Shown: one piece after another, positions 40,155 to 50,750 of the stretch
Layout of the letters: each line of letters opens with the position of its first letter
Numbering within the stretch: position 1 is the first letter of the stretch
Assembly: GCA_963741055.1 (NCBI GenBank)
Contig: CAVUGU010000005.1
Location: 186,001-250,000 of the forward strand
Source: Bog-756 sp963741055
GTDB taxonomy: Bacteria; Actinomycetota; Acidimicrobiia; Acidimicrobiales; RAAP-2
DNA length: 64,000 nt
Direction of reading: 5' to 3'
Translations under genes and position numbers: made by a program
Notes under the pieces: generated by a model
The model's database searches: none
What the model saw: only the letters and a program-made list of their open reading frames with translations
What the model was told of the DNA's origin: nothing

Positions 40155-41873
40155 ATGGCAAAGCTGACGGTCGGCCTCGACATCGGGACCAGCGCCGTTC
40201 CGCTGCGGAACTCGACGTCAGCAGGTTCCGTCCAACCCTGATCACCTACGGTCAGGTTGGCCTGCCGCCCGGGTCCCTCGTCGACGGCGAGATCCGGGAC
40301 AGTTCCTCGGTGACGGAAGCCATCTCCAAGCTCTGGAAGAACGGTCAGTTCGGCCGGTCCTCGGTCATCGTGGGCATCGCGGGATTGCGTGCGATCACTC
40401 GCGAGATCGATCTCCCCTTCGTCCCCGACGGCGAAGTGGAGGATGCGGTTCGGTTCCAGTCTGAAGAGGTCATCCCGTTCCCGCCCGATCAGACCATCCT
40501 GTCTTCGCAGATCCTCGCCGACTACACCTCCTCCGAAGGCGCCAAAATGCGCCGGATCCTGGTCGCCGCCGCGCACACCGATCTCGTGAGCGGGGTGATC
40601 GAAACCGTCGAGCGGGCCGGTCTCACGGTCGAAGGCGTGGACCTGATCTCCTCGGCCCTCGTGCGAGCGATCGGCGGGCAGGACGCGTCCGAGCAGCCAG
40701 AGGCCATCGTTTCGATCGGTGCCGGTCTGACGGTGGTGGTCATCCACCAGCAGGGCAGACCACAGTTCGTGCGCACCATCGGTTCAGCCGGAAACGCGAC
40801 GACTGCCGCGATCTCCGCGGCCCTCGATCTGCCCATCGCCGATGCCGAATTCGTGAAGCGCCGCATCGGTGAGGCGAATCCGCAGATGCAGTCCGCCGAT
40901 CGAGCTGCACAGTCCACGATGAGCGAACTGGTCGCCGAAATCCGGAACTCGATCCAGTACTTCGCTTCGTTGCCGGGTCGCCTTCCCGTGTCGCGGGTGC
41001 TCGTCACCGGCGGCGGCTCCGATCTGTTCGGTCTGATTCCCCTTCTCGAATCCCAGATCCGCCTTCCGATCCTCCGGGTCTCCCCGCTGTCCCGGCTCGA
41101 CACCTCACGGCTGGATCTCAGCGCGGAACAAGCCGCAGAGGTCGGTCCGGTCCTCGCCACCCCGATCGGACTGGCACTGCCCGAGCCCGACAAGGCCGTC
41201 AAGAAGTTCAATCTGCTGCCGCCGGAGGTCGCACGTCGGTCCCGGATGAAGCAGATCCAGGAACGTACCTTGCTCGGCGCCGCGGCCGCCATCGCTCTTC
41301 TGGTGTTGTTCGGTGGGTGGAAGCTGCTCAAGGTTCACGACGCCCAGAACAACGTGAACGGGCTGCAGTCGAACATCGCCGCGCTCAACAGCCAGATACC
41401 CAAATACGATCTGGTGGTTGCCGCCAACAACGCCTATACGGCGGGCGTGACTCGTCGGGCCTCGGTCATCAATTCGGCGGTCGACTGGCCGCTCGCCCTC
41501 AACACCTTGATCTCGATCACTCCGGCTAACGCCGAGGTCCAGGCCTTCGACGGCAGTGCGGTCACGACCACGACCGGAGCAGCGGCCGGAGCCTCCGACC
41601 GCGGCATCGTCTGCTGCGCCGGCATCGGGAACCGTCGGAACTCCGGCTGCGCCGACATCGGCGGCGATCGGTACGGTGCAGCTTTCCGTGACCGGTCCCG
41701 GACCGAGTCTCTCGAGCTCCGAGGCGTGGATCAATGCGGTCGCCGGATCGAAGATCTTCGCCAACCCGTTGCAGGGAGCCACGGTCGCGAATCCCGACGG
41801 GACCATCTCGTTCCCGTTCACAGTCTCTGTCACGCCTACTGCCAGCCTCGACCAGAACGGGAATCTGAAATGA
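40155..41873 (+). CDS. pilM-pilN: PilM-PilN fusion, type IV pilus assembly
   Basis: Actin-like cytoplasmic PilM joined in frame to the membrane protein PilN. PilM part: start MAKLTVGLDIGTSAV, then ELDVSRFRPTLITYGQVGLP, EVIPFPPDQTILSSQ and GGGSDLFGLIPLLE. It ends at IGLALPEPDKAVKKFNLLPP, where NLLPPE is the hallmark of the PilN N-terminus that binds PilM; there is no stop and no usable start codon between. PilN then has one membrane segment (TLLGAAAAIALLVLFGGWKL) and a coiled periplasmic-type domain. The frame slips near 40195 (one base lost after GTSAV) and near 41580 (before SAAPASGTVGT). Stop overlaps the pilO ATG. Good ribosome site GAAGGAG. Confidence 0.9.
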
Positions 41874-42667
41874 ACGTCGTTCGTGAGTACCAGCGACCCT
41901 TGATGATCGCAGGCGCTGCCTTCGTCGCGCTCCTCCTGATCTGGGCCGTCCTGGTGTCCCCGCAGAACTCGAAGCTGACCAGCCTGCAATCTCAGGAGAC
42001 CCAGCTGCAGGGCAAACAGGCAACTCTCAATGCCAAGCTCGCGACGCTCCGGAGTGAGAAGCAGAATCTCACCAGTAGCTGTGCGGATCTTCAGAAGATC
42101 GCTACGGAGATACCGACCGTCCAGAGCCCGACGGACATCGACGCCGAGGAGTCTTCCTTCGAGAGCCAGTTCAACGGCCTCGCCGCGTCCTCGGGCGTGA
42201 GCCTCGCCCAATTCAGTGGCTTCGCTCCGGCTGCCTCGGCGACAGGAACTGCAGCCGCAGCACCCGCAACCGGCGCGACCACCGGGTCGGCGGCCGGGAG
42301 CGCCGGCGCTTCGGCCGGAGTGACGGCGGTGCCGACCACGCTCACCGTGTCGGGTAACTACGGGCAGATGATGGCCTTCATCAACGGCCTCGACACCTTC
42401 CCCCGTCTCTTCGTCATCCAGAAGTTCCTTCTCGCCTACGGCAACCAGTCGGCGGCGACCCCGGCCGCGGGCGGTACCGCTTCCGGCTCTTCATCGAGCT
42501 CGAGTGCCAGCGCAGCTTCCGAGCAGTCGCCCGCACTCTGGACCGGGGGTAAGTCCACCCCGGCGACCGCCGGTCCCTACAGCCTCTCCATCAACGGCTC
42601 GATCTACTACACCTCGACGCCGAACGCGCTCGACGCCTGCCAGAAGGCCACCGCGACGCTCAAGTAG
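41870..42667 (+). CDS. pilO: Type IV pilus assembly protein PilO-like
   Basis: 265-residue bitopic protein. One N-terminal membrane segment (MIAGAAFVALLLIWAVLV), then a coiled coil (SLQSQETQLQGKQATLNAKL), a Ser/Ala/Gly-rich low-complexity stretch around residues 120-155, and a ferredoxin-like end with YGQMMAFINGLDTFPRLFVI, typical of PilO. ATG overlaps the PilN stop. No pilP or secretin follows, consistent with a single-membrane organism. Confidence 0.9.
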   Translation: MNVVREYQRPLMIAGAAFVALLLIWAVLVSPQNSKLTSLQSQETQLQGKQATLNAKLATLRSEKQNLTSSCADLQKIATEIPTVQSPTDIDAEESSFESQFNGLAASSGVSLAQFSGFAPAASATGTAAAAPATGATTGSAAGSAGASAGVTAVPTTLTVSGNYGQMMAFINGLDTFPRLFVIQKFLLAYGNQSAATPAAGGTASGSSSSSSASAASEQSPALWTGGKSTPATAGPYSLSINGSIYYTSTPNALDACQKATATLK

Positions 42668-42728
42668 CTCGGAGTACGTCGGCTCGCGACCGACGCTCCG
42701 CGCTCGACGGACTCCGGTTCCGCCGGGC

Positions 42729-44127
42729 TCAGGCTCCGCCGACCTGGAGGTCACCGATCGCGAGGGTCTGGCCGGCCGCGATACCGGGCAGCCACTCGAG
42801 GTCGGCACCGATCACGAGCACCGACTGGAGCATGCGCTGGAGGGTCGAGGCGACGGTGATCTCGCGGACCGGCTCGGCGAGACGGCCGTCGCGGATCATG
42901 AGCCCCTCGGCACCGACCGAGAAGTCGCCACTGACCGGATTGACCCCGGAATGGACCCCGGTCATCGACTGCACGAAGAGCCCCTCCCCCACCGCGGCGA
43001 GCGCGCCGTCCTCGTCGAACGCTTCGGAGCCGGGTGCCAGGGTGAGGGCACGACATCCTGGACCGGGCGTACCCGAGAACCCACCCCGCACCGCCGACCC
43101 GGTCGACGGGGTCCCCGCCCTCGAGGCCGACACCGTGTCGTACACGAATCCACGCAGGACACCCCCGTCGATGAGGACGTTGCGCCGGCACGCCAGGCCC
43201 TCCGCGTCGTAGGTCGCCGCGCCGAAGGCGCGCGGGTCGGTCGGATCGTCGGCCAGAGTGAGAATCGGCACTCCCACCTGCTCGCCGATCCGTCCCGCGA
43301 AGAAGGAGCGGCCCTTGGTGACCGCTTCTCCCGAAAGCGCGGCGGAGATCACCGAGAGCACCGTCGACGCCACCCGCCGGTCGAAGACGACGGTGGCCCG
43401 GGTGGTCGGACCCTTGACGGCACCGAGCATCCGGACCGCACGGTCGACCGCGTCGGCCGCGGCGCGGTCGGAATCGAGCCCGTCGAAGCCACGACCGACA
43501 CTGAAGCCGCTACCCGTCTGGCTGTCGTCGCCGTCACCGGCGATCACCCCGACCGAGACGTACCCCGACGTCTTGGCACTCGTGGTCGAGATCCCGGTCG
43601 TGGACGCGAGCGCGATCTCGACCGAGGTGTCCCCGTAGTCGGCACTCGTGACCTGGCGGATGCGTGGGTCGGCACCGCGTGTCTGCGCTTCGAGGGCGAG
43701 CGCGAGTTGCACCTTGGCCGTCGTCGGGACCGAGGCGAGCCCCGGGTCCCATAGGTCGACCGCGACCGGGGCCACCCCGTCGGGGACCGCAAGGCGGACG
43801 TGCTCGTCAGGTGTCGCGAACTCGGCGTTGTCCCGAGCCTCCTCCAGCGTCGGCCCGAGCACCTCTTCGTCGAGCGAGCCTGCCCAGGCGAACCCGAGGC
43901 GGTGCTCGGTGATGACCCGGATCCCCAGCCCGGAGGAGGAGGCCGACGTGAGCGACTCGACCTCGCCGTCGTAGGCGCGCACCTCGGTCTCGTCGCCGCG
44001 CGCCACGTAGACCTCGACCTCCTCGCCGGGTCTCGCCCAGCTCGCGACCCGCTCGCGCCAGCTCGGTCAGATCGGCCGGATCACCCTCACGACGATCGGA
44101 GCGATCGGTCAGCGACGTGGTGCTCAC
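42729..44127 (-). CDS. tldE: TldE/PmbA-like subunit
   Basis: Non-metal partner of the TldD/TldE heterodimeric protease. Motifs: RAYDGEVESLTSASSSGLGI and VIFDRR-like TVVFDRRVASTVLSVISAAL, then NVLIDGGVLRGFVYDTVSA and VNPVSGDFSVGAEGLMI in the C-terminal half. There is no HExxxH, as expected for TldE. The start GTG 44127 overlaps the tldD stop (GTGA). The frame slips near 44065, where LTELA continues as RERVASWARPGEEVEVYVAR. TldD/E degrade unfolded peptides and process peptide natural products. Confidence 0.9.
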
Positions 44128-45516
44128 TCCGAAGTCCCCCCGATGGTGACCCCGGTCAGCCGGAGGGTTGCCTGCCCGCACCCGACGGGGACGCTCTGGC
44201 CGTCCTTCCCGCAGGTCCCCGGTGTCATCCCGAAGTCGGTCGCGACCGCGTCGATCCGCTTGAGGATCTCCGGTCCGTTGCCGATCAGGTTGGCGTCCCG
44301 CAGTGGCTCGGTGATCCGGCCGTCCTCGATGAGGTAGGCCTCGGTGGTGCCGAACACGAAGTCGCCGGTCGTCGTGTTGACCTGACCGCCGCCGAGCTTT
44401 GCCACGTAGACACCGCGGGGTGTCTGGGCCACGATCTCCTCGGCGTCCTCTTCCCCGGGGAGGAGGAACGTGTTGGTCATCCGCACCATCGGCAGGTGCT
44501 GGTAGCTCTGCCGGCGGCCGTTCCCCGACGAGGTCCTCCCTGCCTTCCGGCCGCGCAGGTAGTCCCACAGGTAGTCGGTGAGCACACCCTTGTCGATGAG
44601 GACGTTGCGCCCGGCAGGTCTTCCCTCGTCGTCGACGCCGTAGGTCCCCCACTCGGTGCCGACCGTGCCGTCGTCGACGAGGGTCACCAGCGGGCTTGCT
44701 ACTTGCTGGCCGACTTTCCCCGTGTAGACGGACGCGTCCTTCACGATGTGGTCGGCCTCGAGTCCGTGACCACAGGCCTCGTGGAAGAGGATGCCCCCGC
44801 TGCCACCGGCGAGCACGACCGGCAGTTCTCCTGACGGAGCCGGACGCGCCGAGAGCTTGGAGAGCGCACGCTGCGCGGCGAGCTCGGCGAGCTCCTCGAC
44901 CGACACCTCCTCGAAGAGATCGAAGCCGACGGTGCGCGCGGCCGTCTCGTACCCCGTCTGCAGGCCGGTGTCGCCGACTGCGACGCACGAGACGGCGAAC
45001 CGGGTGCGCGCCTGGCGGTCGCTGACGAGCAGGCCGTCCGAGTTGGCCACCAGGATCTCGCGTCGCGATCCGCCGCAACCCACCTGTACCTGGGAGATCG
45101 CGTCGCCCGAGCCACGAGCTGCCTCGTCTGCCCGGCGGAGCAGTTCGAGGGTCTCCGCCTTCGACCCGAGTGGGGTGAGAGGCCCGCGGTCACCCCGCGA
45201 GCCGTCCGACGTCGCGGAGCGGGCCGACCGCGACGGTCTGGCTACCCGCGCCGCTCCTCGCGACCGCGGACGCCGCGTTCGCGGCACGGAGCAGGCCGGT
45301 TTCGGTGAGATCCGAGGTGTGGGCGTACCCGGTCGTCTCGCCCGAGACCACCCTGATTCCAGCACCGCGCTCCCGGCCCGACGAGAGCTCCTCGACCTTC
45401 CCGTCGTCGAGGCTCGCTCCCGAAGACGACCGGTCCTCGGCGAAGACCTCCGCGAACTCACCGCCCTCGCGCAGCGCCTCGGACAGCACATGTTCGAGCA
45501 CGGGGGTATCGATCAC
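44124..45516 (-). CDS. tldD: Metalloprotease TldD
   Basis: Catalytic subunit of the TldD/E protease. The zinc motif is in GILFHEACGHGLEADHI (HExxxH). Further family segments: RNVLIDKGVLTDYLWDYLRG, QHLPMVRMTNTFLLPGEED and GGGQVNTTTGDFVFG. The N-terminus (MIDTPVLEHVLSEALREGG) is in a different frame from the rest; the slip lies near 45185, just before LTPLGSKAETLELL. ATG at 45516. Divergent from the FlK-like thioesterase, with only 65 bases between. Confidence 0.93.
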
Positions 45517-45581
45517 AGGAGGCCTCCTCGCGAGCCGACTTCCGTTGGCCGGGTTCTCGCTACGTCACGTATGGTACCGGC

Positions 45582-45959
45582 GTGCCTCCGCGGACCGGTC
45601 TCTCCGCCCGCATCGAGCTGACGGTCACCGAGGCCGACACGGCCGAATCGCTGCGAACGGGAACGGTGCCGGTGCTCGCCACGCCGCGGCTCATCGCGCT
45701 GTGCGAAGAGGCGAGTTGCGAGGCGATCGAAGGACACCTCTCCGAGAACTGCACCTCCGTCGCGAAGCGGCTGCAATTCGACCATCTGGTACCGGTCGGG
45801 ATCGGGGGGAAGGTCTGGGCCGAGGCCACGCTCGACCGGATCGAGGGTCGCCGGCTGGTGTTCACCCTCTCGGTGTCGGAGAGCGCCGGGCTGGTCGCGG
45901 CCGGGAAGCTGGTCCGGGTGGTCGTGGACCGCGCGGCGTTCCTCTCGAACGTGCGCTGA
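45582..45959 (+). CDS. FlK-like hotdog thioesterase
   Basis: 125-residue single-hotdog acyl-CoA thioesterase resembling fluoroacetyl-CoA thioesterase FlK. The FlK-type triad can be aligned: Thr in VPVLATPRLIALCEE, Glu in the same helix (CEEA) and His in LQFDHLVPVGIGG. Fluoroacetate is unlikely to be the real substrate; members of this family are widespread in actinobacteria and probably hydrolyse small acyl-CoAs. GTG start. Confidence 0.85.
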   Translation: MPPRTGLSARIELTVTEADTAESLRTGTVPVLATPRLIALCEEASCEAIEGHLSENCTSVAKRLQFDHLVPVGIGGKVWAEATLDRIEGRRLVFTLSVSESAGLVAAGKLVRVVVDRAAFLSNVR

Positions 45960-46040
45960 CGGCCGGGCCCCCGAACCGCCGAGGAGGGGCCGGTCCGACG
46001 GCCGATGAGGGCCGGTTCTCGAGGGGGCAGACGCGACCGA

Positions 46041-46796
46041 TCAGAGGTTCTTGCCGATCACTCCTCCGAGTACTCCGCCGAGTCCCGCCGCGGCAGCCGG
46101 GTGGTTGTCGTTCCCCGGGAGATACGGCGCCATCGCCTGGGCCAGTACCGAGATCGGCATGCTCTGCAACCAGATGTTGCCGGGTCCGGTGAGCGCGACC
46201 AGGTGGTAGCCGTCTTCGCCGAACGCGATGTTCTTGATGCCCTGGACCCGGGTGATGGTGAAGCTCACCCGGTCCTCGAAGAGGCCGACGTGTCCGGGGT
46301 GGACGAGCAGGGTCTGGCCCGCCGCGAGCTCGTAGGTGGTGATCTCGCCGGAGAGCTCGATCCAAGCCTGGCCTTCTCCTTCGAGCCGTTGGAGCACGAA
46401 GCCATCGCCGCCCCACATGCCTCCACGGAAGGTCTGCTGCAGTCCCACGGTGGGAACGATCCCGTCGGTCCCGCACACCCAGCCGTGACGGTGGACCAGG
46501 TACCCCTGACCCTGCGCAACGGAGATCGGGAAGATGCGCCCGGGGAGCTTCGCCGCGAAGCTGACCATTCCCTGGCCCCCTTCCGCCTCGTACTTGGTGA
46601 GGAAGAGCCCACCGCCGCCGACCGCGCGTTTGAGGCCGCTCATGATCCCTTTCCCGCCACCGGTCGAGGTGGTCTGCGACATCTGCACGTTGGTCGACAT
46701 CCACGACAGCTCGCCGTGGGTCGAGATCACCGACTCGCCGGCCTCGAGGAGCATCTCCAAGACCGGCATGGTGGAACCCTTGACCTCGCCCTGCAT
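46041..46796 (-). CDS. AIM24/TIGR00266 family protein
   Basis: 251-residue protein with the beta-rich AIM24 fold. It begins MQGEVKGSTMPVLEMLLEAG and has Gly-rich segments (TSTGGGKGIMSGLKRAVGGG, FRGGMWGGDGFVLQRLEGEG) and GLFEDRVSFTITRVQGIKN. The C-terminus is a Gly/Ala-rich helix-like tail (AAAAGLGGVLGGVIGKNL). Function is not established for this family. ATG 46796 is chosen because it follows GAGGTCC and the family similarity starts there. Confidence 0.85.
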   Translation of the reverse strand: MQGEVKGSTMPVLEMLLEAGESVISTHGELSWMSTNVQMSQTTSTGGGKGIMSGLKRAVGGGGLFLTKYEAEGGQGMVSFAAKLPGRIFPISVAQGQGYLVHRHGWVCGTDGIVPTVGLQQTFRGGMWGGDGFVLQRLEGEGQAWIELSGEITTYELAAGQTLLVHPGHVGLFEDRVSFTITRVQGIKNIAFGEDGYHLVALTGPGNIWLQSMPISVLAQAMAPYLPGNDNHPAAAAGLGGVLGGVIGKNL

Positions 46797-47037
46797 CGGA
46801 CCTCCTCGTTCGTCGTGTGAACGGTCGTTTGTCACCCACGGGTGGTGGATCGTCCGCGGGCGAGTGCACCGCTCGCTCCGGTTCCCTCGGCCCCTCGCGC
46901 ACCGGCCATTCTGCCCGGCACAGTGGGGATTCCGCTGGCATATCGGGGGCCGCCCGGGAACATCCGGCGTCAAGGTCTCGCCGGTCCCCCACTGGTAGCC
47001 TGACCAGGAAGGGCGCCAGAAGACACCCGCCGCGAAC

Positions 47038-48987
47038 ATGATCCTCGAACACATCGACAGCCCGGCCGACCTCCGCAACCTCTCCCCCGAGGAGCTGACC
47101 ACTCTCTCGGCCGAGATCCGCACCTTCATCGTCGACGCGGTGACGGCTTCCGGGGGTCATCTGGGTTCGAATCTCGGTGTGGTCGAGCTCACCCTCGCGC
47201 TCCACCGCACCTTCGACTCACCGCGTGACGTCCTGCTCTGGGACACGGGCCACCAGGCCTACGTCCACAAGCTGGTCACTGGACGGCGCGACGAGTTCTC
47301 GAGGCTCCGCCAGGCGGGTGGGCTGTCCGGCTATCCGAACCGAGCCGAATCCGAGCACGACTGGGTCGAGAACAGTCACGCCTCGACCATCCTCAGCTAC
47401 GCGCACGGACTGGCCTCCGCCTTCGAGTTGCAGGAAAAGGACCGCCGGGTGATCGCGGTGGTCGGTGACGGCGCACTCACCGGCGGGATGGCCTACGAGG
47501 CGCTCAACAATCTCGGACACTCGGGAAAGCCCGTACTGATCGTCCTCAACGACAACGGGCGCAGCTACGCGCCGACGGTCTCGCGGCTCTCGCTCAGTCT
47601 CACCCATCTCCGCCTCAATCCCTCCTACATGCAGGCCCGTCAGCGCATCCGCCACATCCTCCGCGAGCTGCCCGGCGGTGGGCTCGCCGTCTCGGGCGTC
47701 CACGGGTTGACCAGCGCACTTCGCGAGCTCGTGACGCCGCACACCTTCTTCGAGGCGCTCGGCATCCGCTACGCCGGTCCCATCGACGGGCACGACATCG
47801 CCGGGGTCGAGCAGGCGCTCACCAACGCCGCAGCCTGGCCCGGTCCGATCGTCGTCCACGTTCTCACCCAGAAAGGCCGCGGCTACGCGCCCGCCGAGGA
47901 GGACGACGTCCAGCGACTGCATGACGTCAAGGTGCTGCCGCCGGCCACGGGCATCGGCGACACGACCGAGTTGCCCGCGACCACTTACACTCACGCCTTC
48001 ACCCGTTCGCTGATCCGCCACGCGGAGACCGATCCGCGGATCGTGGCGCTGACCGCGGCGATGCCCGGTCCGACCGGTCTGCTGCCCTTCGAGTCTCGCT
48101 TCCCGGAACGTTTCTTCGACGTGGGCATCGCCGAGCAACACGTCGTCACCGCCGCCGCGGGCATGGCGATGGGCGGTATGCGCCCGGTGGTCGCCGTCTA
48201 CTCGACCTTCCTCACGCGGGCCTTCGACCAGACCAACCTCGACGTCGGCCTCCACCGGCTCCCGGTGGTCCTGGTGCTCGACCGGGCGGGCATCACCGGC
48301 GACGACGGTCCGAGCCACCACGGTGTGCTCGACATGGCGCTCGGGCTCGCAGTGCCCGGCATGACCGTCTTCGCCCCCTCGTCGGCCCCCGAGGTCGAGG
48401 TGATGCTCGAGACCGCACTCTCCCTCGACGGCCCGTCGATGATCCGGTTCCCGAAGACGCCTGCGCCCGCGACGGTGCCCGGTGCCGTCGGGCACGGCCT
48501 CGAGGCGCGCCGGGTGCGCAGCGGCGACCAGTCGGTCTGCATCCTCGCGGTCGGCAAGATGCTGGAGGCCAGCGAGGCGGCCGCGACGATGCTCGTCGAA
48601 GCGGGCCTCGAGGCGACCGTCTGGGACGTGAGGGTGGTCTCCGATCCGGACCCGGCAATGCTGGCCGACGCAGCCACCCACCGGCTGGTCGTGACCGTCG
48701 AGGACGGCATCCGGCGCGGAGGCGCTGGTATGTACCTCGCGGAGTCGCTGCGGGACTCACTGCCCTGCGGCGCGTCGCCGCCAGTGGTCAATCTCGGGAT
48801 CCCCCGGGCCTATCTCGCACAGGGAAAGCCGGATCAGATCCTCGCCGATCTCGGCCTCGACGCCAAGGGGATCGCCGCGGCGGTGCACTCCACGCTCTCG
48901 ACGCTCGGCGAGCCACTCGGCACCTACTCCTCCGCGCCGGTGCCCTCGCTGCCGACCAGCCCGGCGACCTCCGAACTCCCTGATTGA
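47038..48987 (+). CDS. dxs: 1-deoxy-D-xylulose-5-phosphate synthase
   Basis: First enzyme of the MEP isoprenoid pathway; condenses pyruvate and glyceraldehyde 3-phosphate using thiamine diphosphate. 649 residues, normal length. Motifs: SGGHLGSNLGVVELTLALH, WDTGHQAYVHKLVTGR, GDGALTGGMAYEALNN (TPP/Mg motif), DVGIAEQHVVTAAAGMA, and DRAGITGDDGPSHHGVLD in the Pyr domain. ATG at 47038; the upstream gap (46797-47037) shows no gene. Confidence 0.97.
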   Translation: MILEHIDSPADLRNLSPEELTTLSAEIRTFIVDAVTASGGHLGSNLGVVELTLALHRTFDSPRDVLLWDTGHQAYVHKLVTGRRDEFSRLRQAGGLSGYPNRAESEHDWVENSHASTILSYAHGLASAFELQEKDRRVIAVVGDGALTGGMAYEALNNLGHSGKPVLIVLNDNGRSYAPTVSRLSLSLTHLRLNPSYMQARQRIRHILRELPGGGLAVSGVHGLTSALRELVTPHTFFEALGIRYAGPIDGHDIAGVEQALTNAAAWPGPIVVHVLTQKGRGYAPAEEDDVQRLHDVKVLPPATGIGDTTELPATTYTHAFTRSLIRHAETDPRIVALTAAMPGPTGLLPFESRFPERFFDVGIAEQHVVTAAAGMAMGGMRPVVAVYSTFLTRAFDQTNLDVGLHRLPVVLVLDRAGITGDDGPSHHGVLDMALGLAVPGMTVFAPSSAPEVEVMLETALSLDGPSMIRFPKTPAPATVPGAVGHGLEARRVRSGDQSVCILAVGKMLEASEAAATMLVEAGLEATVWDVRVVSDPDPAMLADAATHRLVVTVEDGIRRGGAGMYLAESLRDSLPCGASPPVVNLGIPRAYLAQGKPDQILADLGLDAKGIAAAVHSTLSTLGEPLGTYSSAPVPSLPTSPATSELPD

Positions 48988-49050
48988 CCGGCGCGATCCG
49001 AGCGGCAGAATCGGGGAACACAGCACGGCGCAGTTGGTTGCCGCAGGAAT

Positions 49051-49064
49051 AGAAACGTGTTCTA
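49051..49064. promoter_or_regulatory. KstR-like operator upstream of the FadD19-like gene
   Basis: Palindrome TAGAAACGTGTTCTA (49050-49064, arms TAGAA/TTCTA), 12 bases before the start codon. It matches the KstR consensus TnnAACnnGTTnnA at every fixed base except the first. KstR is the TetR-family repressor of sterol catabolism in mycobacteria and rhodococci. Confidence 0.6.
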
Positions 49065-49075
49065 CTAAACGGCTC

Positions 49076-50720
49076 ATGACGACCTTCAACCTCGCAGATC
49101 TGTTCGAGGCGGCCGTCGACGCCTATGGCGACCGCGAGTACCTGGTCGCAGACGGAGAGCGACGCACCTACGCCGAGATGGAAGCGCGTGCCAACCGACT
49201 CGCTCACTTCCTCTCCGCCCGAGGGATCGGCCCCGGCGACCACGTCGGCATCTACGCCCTCAACAGCGCCGAATGGGTGGAGACCGCATGGGCGGTCTTC
49301 AAGCTCCGCGCGGTGTGGATCAACATCAACTACCGCTACGTGCGAGGAGGAGCTGCGCTACCTCTTCACCAACGCGGACCTGGTGGCACTCGTCTACCAA
49401 GCGCAATTCTCCCCCCGGGTCGCGGGCCTGCTCGACGAGCTACCCGACCTCCGCCTGCTGGTGGGCATCGACGACGGGAGCGGTGAGCCCCTCGCACAAG
49501 GTTCGGTCCCCTACGAGGAGGCGGTTGCTTCGGGATCCGCCGAACGCGACTTCGCACCTCGATCGAACGACGACCACTACGTCCTCTACACCGGCGGGAC
49601 CACCGGCATGCCCAAAGGGGTCGTCTGGCGGCACGAGGACGTGTTCTACGCACTCGGAGGCGGAGTCGACCCGATCACCAACACCCGCGTCCGGCAACCC
49701 GAGGAGATGGTCGAGAAGGGCCGTGGAGGGCCCTTGACCCTGCTTCCGATCGCGCCACTGATGCACGGCGCGACCCAGTGGTGCATCATGGGCCAGAGCT
49801 TCGTCGGCAACAAGACGATCCTCGTCCCCAAGTTCGACCCGCACGAGGTCTGGCGTCTGGTCGAGGGTGAACGTGCCAACTCGGTCATGATCACCGGTGA
49901 CGCGATGGGTAAGCCCCTCATCGAGGCACTCGACGACGAGCGCGCTTCCTACGACCTCTCGTCCTTGCTGGCGGTCACGTCGTCGGCTGCGCTCTTCTCG
50001 GCGCCGGTCAAGGACGAGTTCTTCCGCCACTTCCCCAATCTGGTGATCACCGACGCGGTCGGCTCCTCCGAGTCCGGCAACAACGGAATGGCCACCATGA
50101 CCAAGGGCGGGACCGCGATGAAGAGCGGACCGACGGTGAGCGTGCTCGGCAACACCGTCGTGTTCGACGAGAACCTCCGGCTGGTCGAGCCCGGATCCGG
50201 GACGATCGGCAAGATCGCCCGCGCGGGCGACATCCCCGTCGGCTACTACAACGACCCGGTGAAGACCGCCGAGGTGTTCATCGAGGTCGAGGGCGCCCGC
50301 TACGTGATGCCCGGCGACTTCGCCACTGTGGAAGAGGACGGGACGATCACTCTGTTGGGGCGCGGATCGGTCTCGATCAACTCGGGAGGAGAGAAGATCT
50401 TCCCCGAGGAGGTCGAATCCGCGGTCCGCTCGCACCCCGACGTCTTCGACGCCATCGTGGTCGGTGCTCCCGACGAGCGATGGGGACAGCGAGTGGCAGC
50501 GATCGTGCAGCCCCGACCGGGTCGCCGGCCGTCGCTCGAGGCCATCCAGGACCACTGCCGCGACAGCATCGCGGGCTACAAGGTCCCTCGCGAGCTGCAC
50601 GTCGTCGAGACCATGGTGCGCTCCCCGAGCGGGAAGCCCGACTACCGGTGGGCGGCCGACGTCGTCGCCGGAGAAGCCACCGAGACCGACTCGGGCGGGG
50701 CGCGCACCGCGTCCGGCTGA
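49076..50720 (+). CDS. Acyl-CoA ligase, FadD19-like (steroid/fatty acid)
   Basis: Adenylate-forming acyl-CoA ligase of about 548 residues, the same length as mycobacterial FadD19, a sterol C26/C24 side-chain CoA ligase. Opening DLFEAAVDAYGDREYLVADG and FKLRAVWININYRYV are close to that subfamily. Phosphate loop YTGGTTGMPKGVVWR, A5-type DAVGSSESGNNGM, hinge GRGSVSINSGGEKIFPEEVE, final Lys in RSPSGKPDYRW. The frame slips near 49345, where NYRYV continues as EEELRYLFTNADLVALVY. ATG 49076 follows a KstR-like palindrome. Likely activates a sterol-side-chain or related carboxylic acid. Confidence 0.88.
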
Positions 50721-50750
50721 GCGGCTCGGTCGACGCGGAACGAAGCGTAC

